The notes beneath the pieces were generated by a model. It saw nothing but the letters and a program-made list of their open reading frames with translations, made no database searches and was not told where the DNA came from. Positions 62,402 through 64,000 of a stretch of DNA of 64,000 bases are shown in pieces (position 1 is the stretch's first letter; every line of letters begins with the position of its first letter). The DNA comes from Sipunculus nudus (Eukaryota; Annelida; Sipuncula; Golfingiida; Sipunculidae). The stretch is from positions 97,240,723 through 97,304,722 of the forward strand of contig CM049309.1 of NCBI GenBank assembly GCA_026874595.1. Reading direction: 5' to 3'. The position numbers and the translations under genes are program-made.

Positions 62402-63628
62402 TTTTTAACTCAGCTGACTATAAGTTATCTGAGCTCTAGTGATGGTCCTTTGTCTGTCGTCCCTCCGGCCATCCATTTTTTTCATGCTGTTTCGCCTGAT
62501 TAACGAAACTGGGTAGCGTTTTCCCGGCAGTTGTTTTCTTTTGTGCACGAGTGTACCGATCCCTCCACGTATATAGGCACAATCAGACTAATTTAAGGCT
62601 CAAATAAAATGATAGGCAAAGTCGGGTATTATCTATTATAATGGAAATAATGAGCATTTAAGAATATTAGGCCTATAGAGTTGCTGTTTTTCTAGCACAT
62701 AAAAGCGGATTTTTACGGGCTCAAGTGCTCTTGCAGCAGATCATACAAAAAACTATTAGCAGACTAGTCCAAACACACTTCCAGCTGCAGCTGCATTTGG
62801 CATCAGTTGAGGAGATTATTTCTAAGAGAATCTCACAAAATTGGCATAGATCTGGAGAATTATGGAGCATTTTAACGCCATACCGCCCATATTTTACAAT
62901 GAACATCTCGTTAGAAAATTCTCCGCAGCTCCCTGCCAGTTCACAAAGGTTTAATAAGTCCTCTGTTCTCGCATCTACCGTATGATACTCAGTTACATAC
63001 GGAAGTTATTTAGGAACACGGACTCATTATATTAAGCGCAGAATGTTGTAATAAATGGAAGAATAAATTTTGCCTATAACATCATGAGTATATGATGTAA
63101 TCGATAGTTGCCTTTGGTAATCAAGCGCTTGGAAGTGGCAGCAAACCGACTGACTTTCAATAAAACTCGATGATCTGCCCACCACAAGTAATTGTGTTCA
63201 TGTTTTGTATAATCATTCTTGCAAATATTTCCTATGTATATACTATAAATTTGGTCATTATTGAATAAATTATTGAAGTTACAGGCTCAAACATAATGCA
63301 CTTTGTCAAAAATCAGGAAATATATTTACTTACCTAACAAGATACTTTCTGATGCTAGAGACTTTTTTCCTAAAGGATATAACTTTATTCAATCAAGATT
63401 CAGTTAAGATACCAGAAGATACCAGAAATCAGATAAGAATTTTGTAAAAAGTTTTAAGTTATTAGCGTAATTATAAAAAACAGTATTTTAAATTTGGCCC
63501 AATTTTGAGCATGGCACATATCTTTCCTATAAGTACTGTAAATTTGATTTTCACAGCATGTACACATAAGGATTCCATCTGTTGAAATCTGAAACTTGAA
63601 AATAAAGCTCCACAATCAGGCTAGTTAT
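62402..63628 (+). mobile_element. A-family element interrupted by a non-repetitive island
   Basis: T5 and AACTCAGCTGACT give a 5' hairpin. From about 62485 to 63190 the sequence is unlike A. A interior resumes near 63215 and runs to 63628, where another hairpin family begins. No A 3' end was seen. Confidence 0.5.
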
Positions 63629-64000
63629 TGTCCCCCACTCTGCGGATGGGGGGACATTGATTTGGTTTTGTCTGTCTGTCCCACTGTCTAGCTGTCTGTC
63701 TGTCAGTCTGCCTGTCCGTCCATCAGGTATTTCAATTTGTCTGGCTTCTGTCTGTCTGTCTGTCACTCTGAATGTCAGTCCGTCAGGTTTTCGTTTCTGT
63801 AGGATAACTTTCCTAAATATTATCCCATTTCATTCAAATTTGGGTCAGTGATTGCTCTTATGCCTACTTTGGTTGGGATTGGTTTTGGAGTGTCTGGCTT
63901 CTGTCTGTCTGTCTGTCACTCTGTCTGTCCGTCCATCAGGTTTTTTCATTTCTGTGCGATAATTTTCCTAAATATTATCGGATTCCGTTCAAATATATGT
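63629..64000 (+). mobile_element. F-family element start, cut by window end
   Basis: A hairpin TGTCCCCC/GGGGGACA (63629-63656) is followed by long (GTCT)n/(GTCC)n runs and a roughly 150-bp tandem unit. The layout matches the left ends of the other families. The right end is outside the window. Confidence 0.45.

Overview
The window looks like AT-rich nuclear DNA of an animal, most likely a marine bivalve mollusc. That is inferred from split genes with GT/AG introns, many nested (GTCC/GTCT)n-bearing repeats, large minisatellites and a decayed Ty3/gypsy element with integrase ahead of reverse transcriptase. There is no bacterial-style gene organisation, rRNA, convincing tRNA or CRISPR array. Nearly all open frames longer than 60 codons are accidents of repeats.

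Host gene. On the + strand, phase-compatible exons encode part of a single-pass membrane receptor. Exons at 27928-28089 and 28541-28690 together form one fibronectin type III (FN3) domain. The exon at 49087-49174 is a transmembrane helix. A further candidate exon at 61371-61480 would be the juxtamembrane cytoplasmic part. The introns are about 20.4 and 12.2 kb and are filled with mobile elements. Three minisatellites (33, 63 and 36 bp units) sit directly beside these exons. A weaker candidate exon of another, cysteine-rich protein lies on the - strand at 7010-7160.

Retroelement. From about 26.1 to 14.1 kb on the - strand runs a dead Ty3/gypsy element: gag, CCHC zinc knuckle, DTGA protease, integrase (HHCC, core, C-terminus), then reverse transcriptase. 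Integrase before reverse transcriptase is the unusual Gmr1-type order. Three other elements (B, C and A types) have inserted into it.

Non-autonomous elements. Most of the rest is at least five families, called A, B, C, D and G here (F at the right edge is cut off). They share one plan: an oligo-T left border; a roughly 11-nt repeat, usually inside a 5' hairpin; a GTCC/GTCT-rich stretch in many; an internal body that is often tandemly repeated; the inverted copy of the 11-nt repeat; a 3' hairpin; and a terminal CTTG or CTAG followed by T. This matches published descriptions of Helentron-associated interspersed elements (HINEs: asymmetric terminal inverted repeats, 3' hairpin, insertion into T-rich targets). 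Every copy I could orient lies on the + strand. They nest up to four deep, clearest at 30.2-44.5 kb. Their bodies are rich in palindromic or direct-repeat motifs resembling transcription-factor sites: DR1 and extended AGGTCA half-sites at about 144-bp spacing, the AGGTCATGACCT palindrome, NFI palindromes and GGTGGCGCCACC. Three MITE-like elements with terminal inverted repeats are also present.

Layout: 1-6008 A/D/G/B nest; 6009-7207 low-copy DNA with a small MITE and the - strand exon; 7208-13173 B holding A; 13174-14110 unassigned; 14111-26111 retroelement with insertions; 26112-27500 possible LTR and leader; 27500-29770 exons and minisatellites; 30210-44460 four-level nest; 44641-49020 36-bp minisatellite; 49087-49174 transmembrane exon; 49432-60546 more B, A and D elements; 60547-64000 candidate juxtamembrane exon, A-type fragments and the start of another hairpin family.
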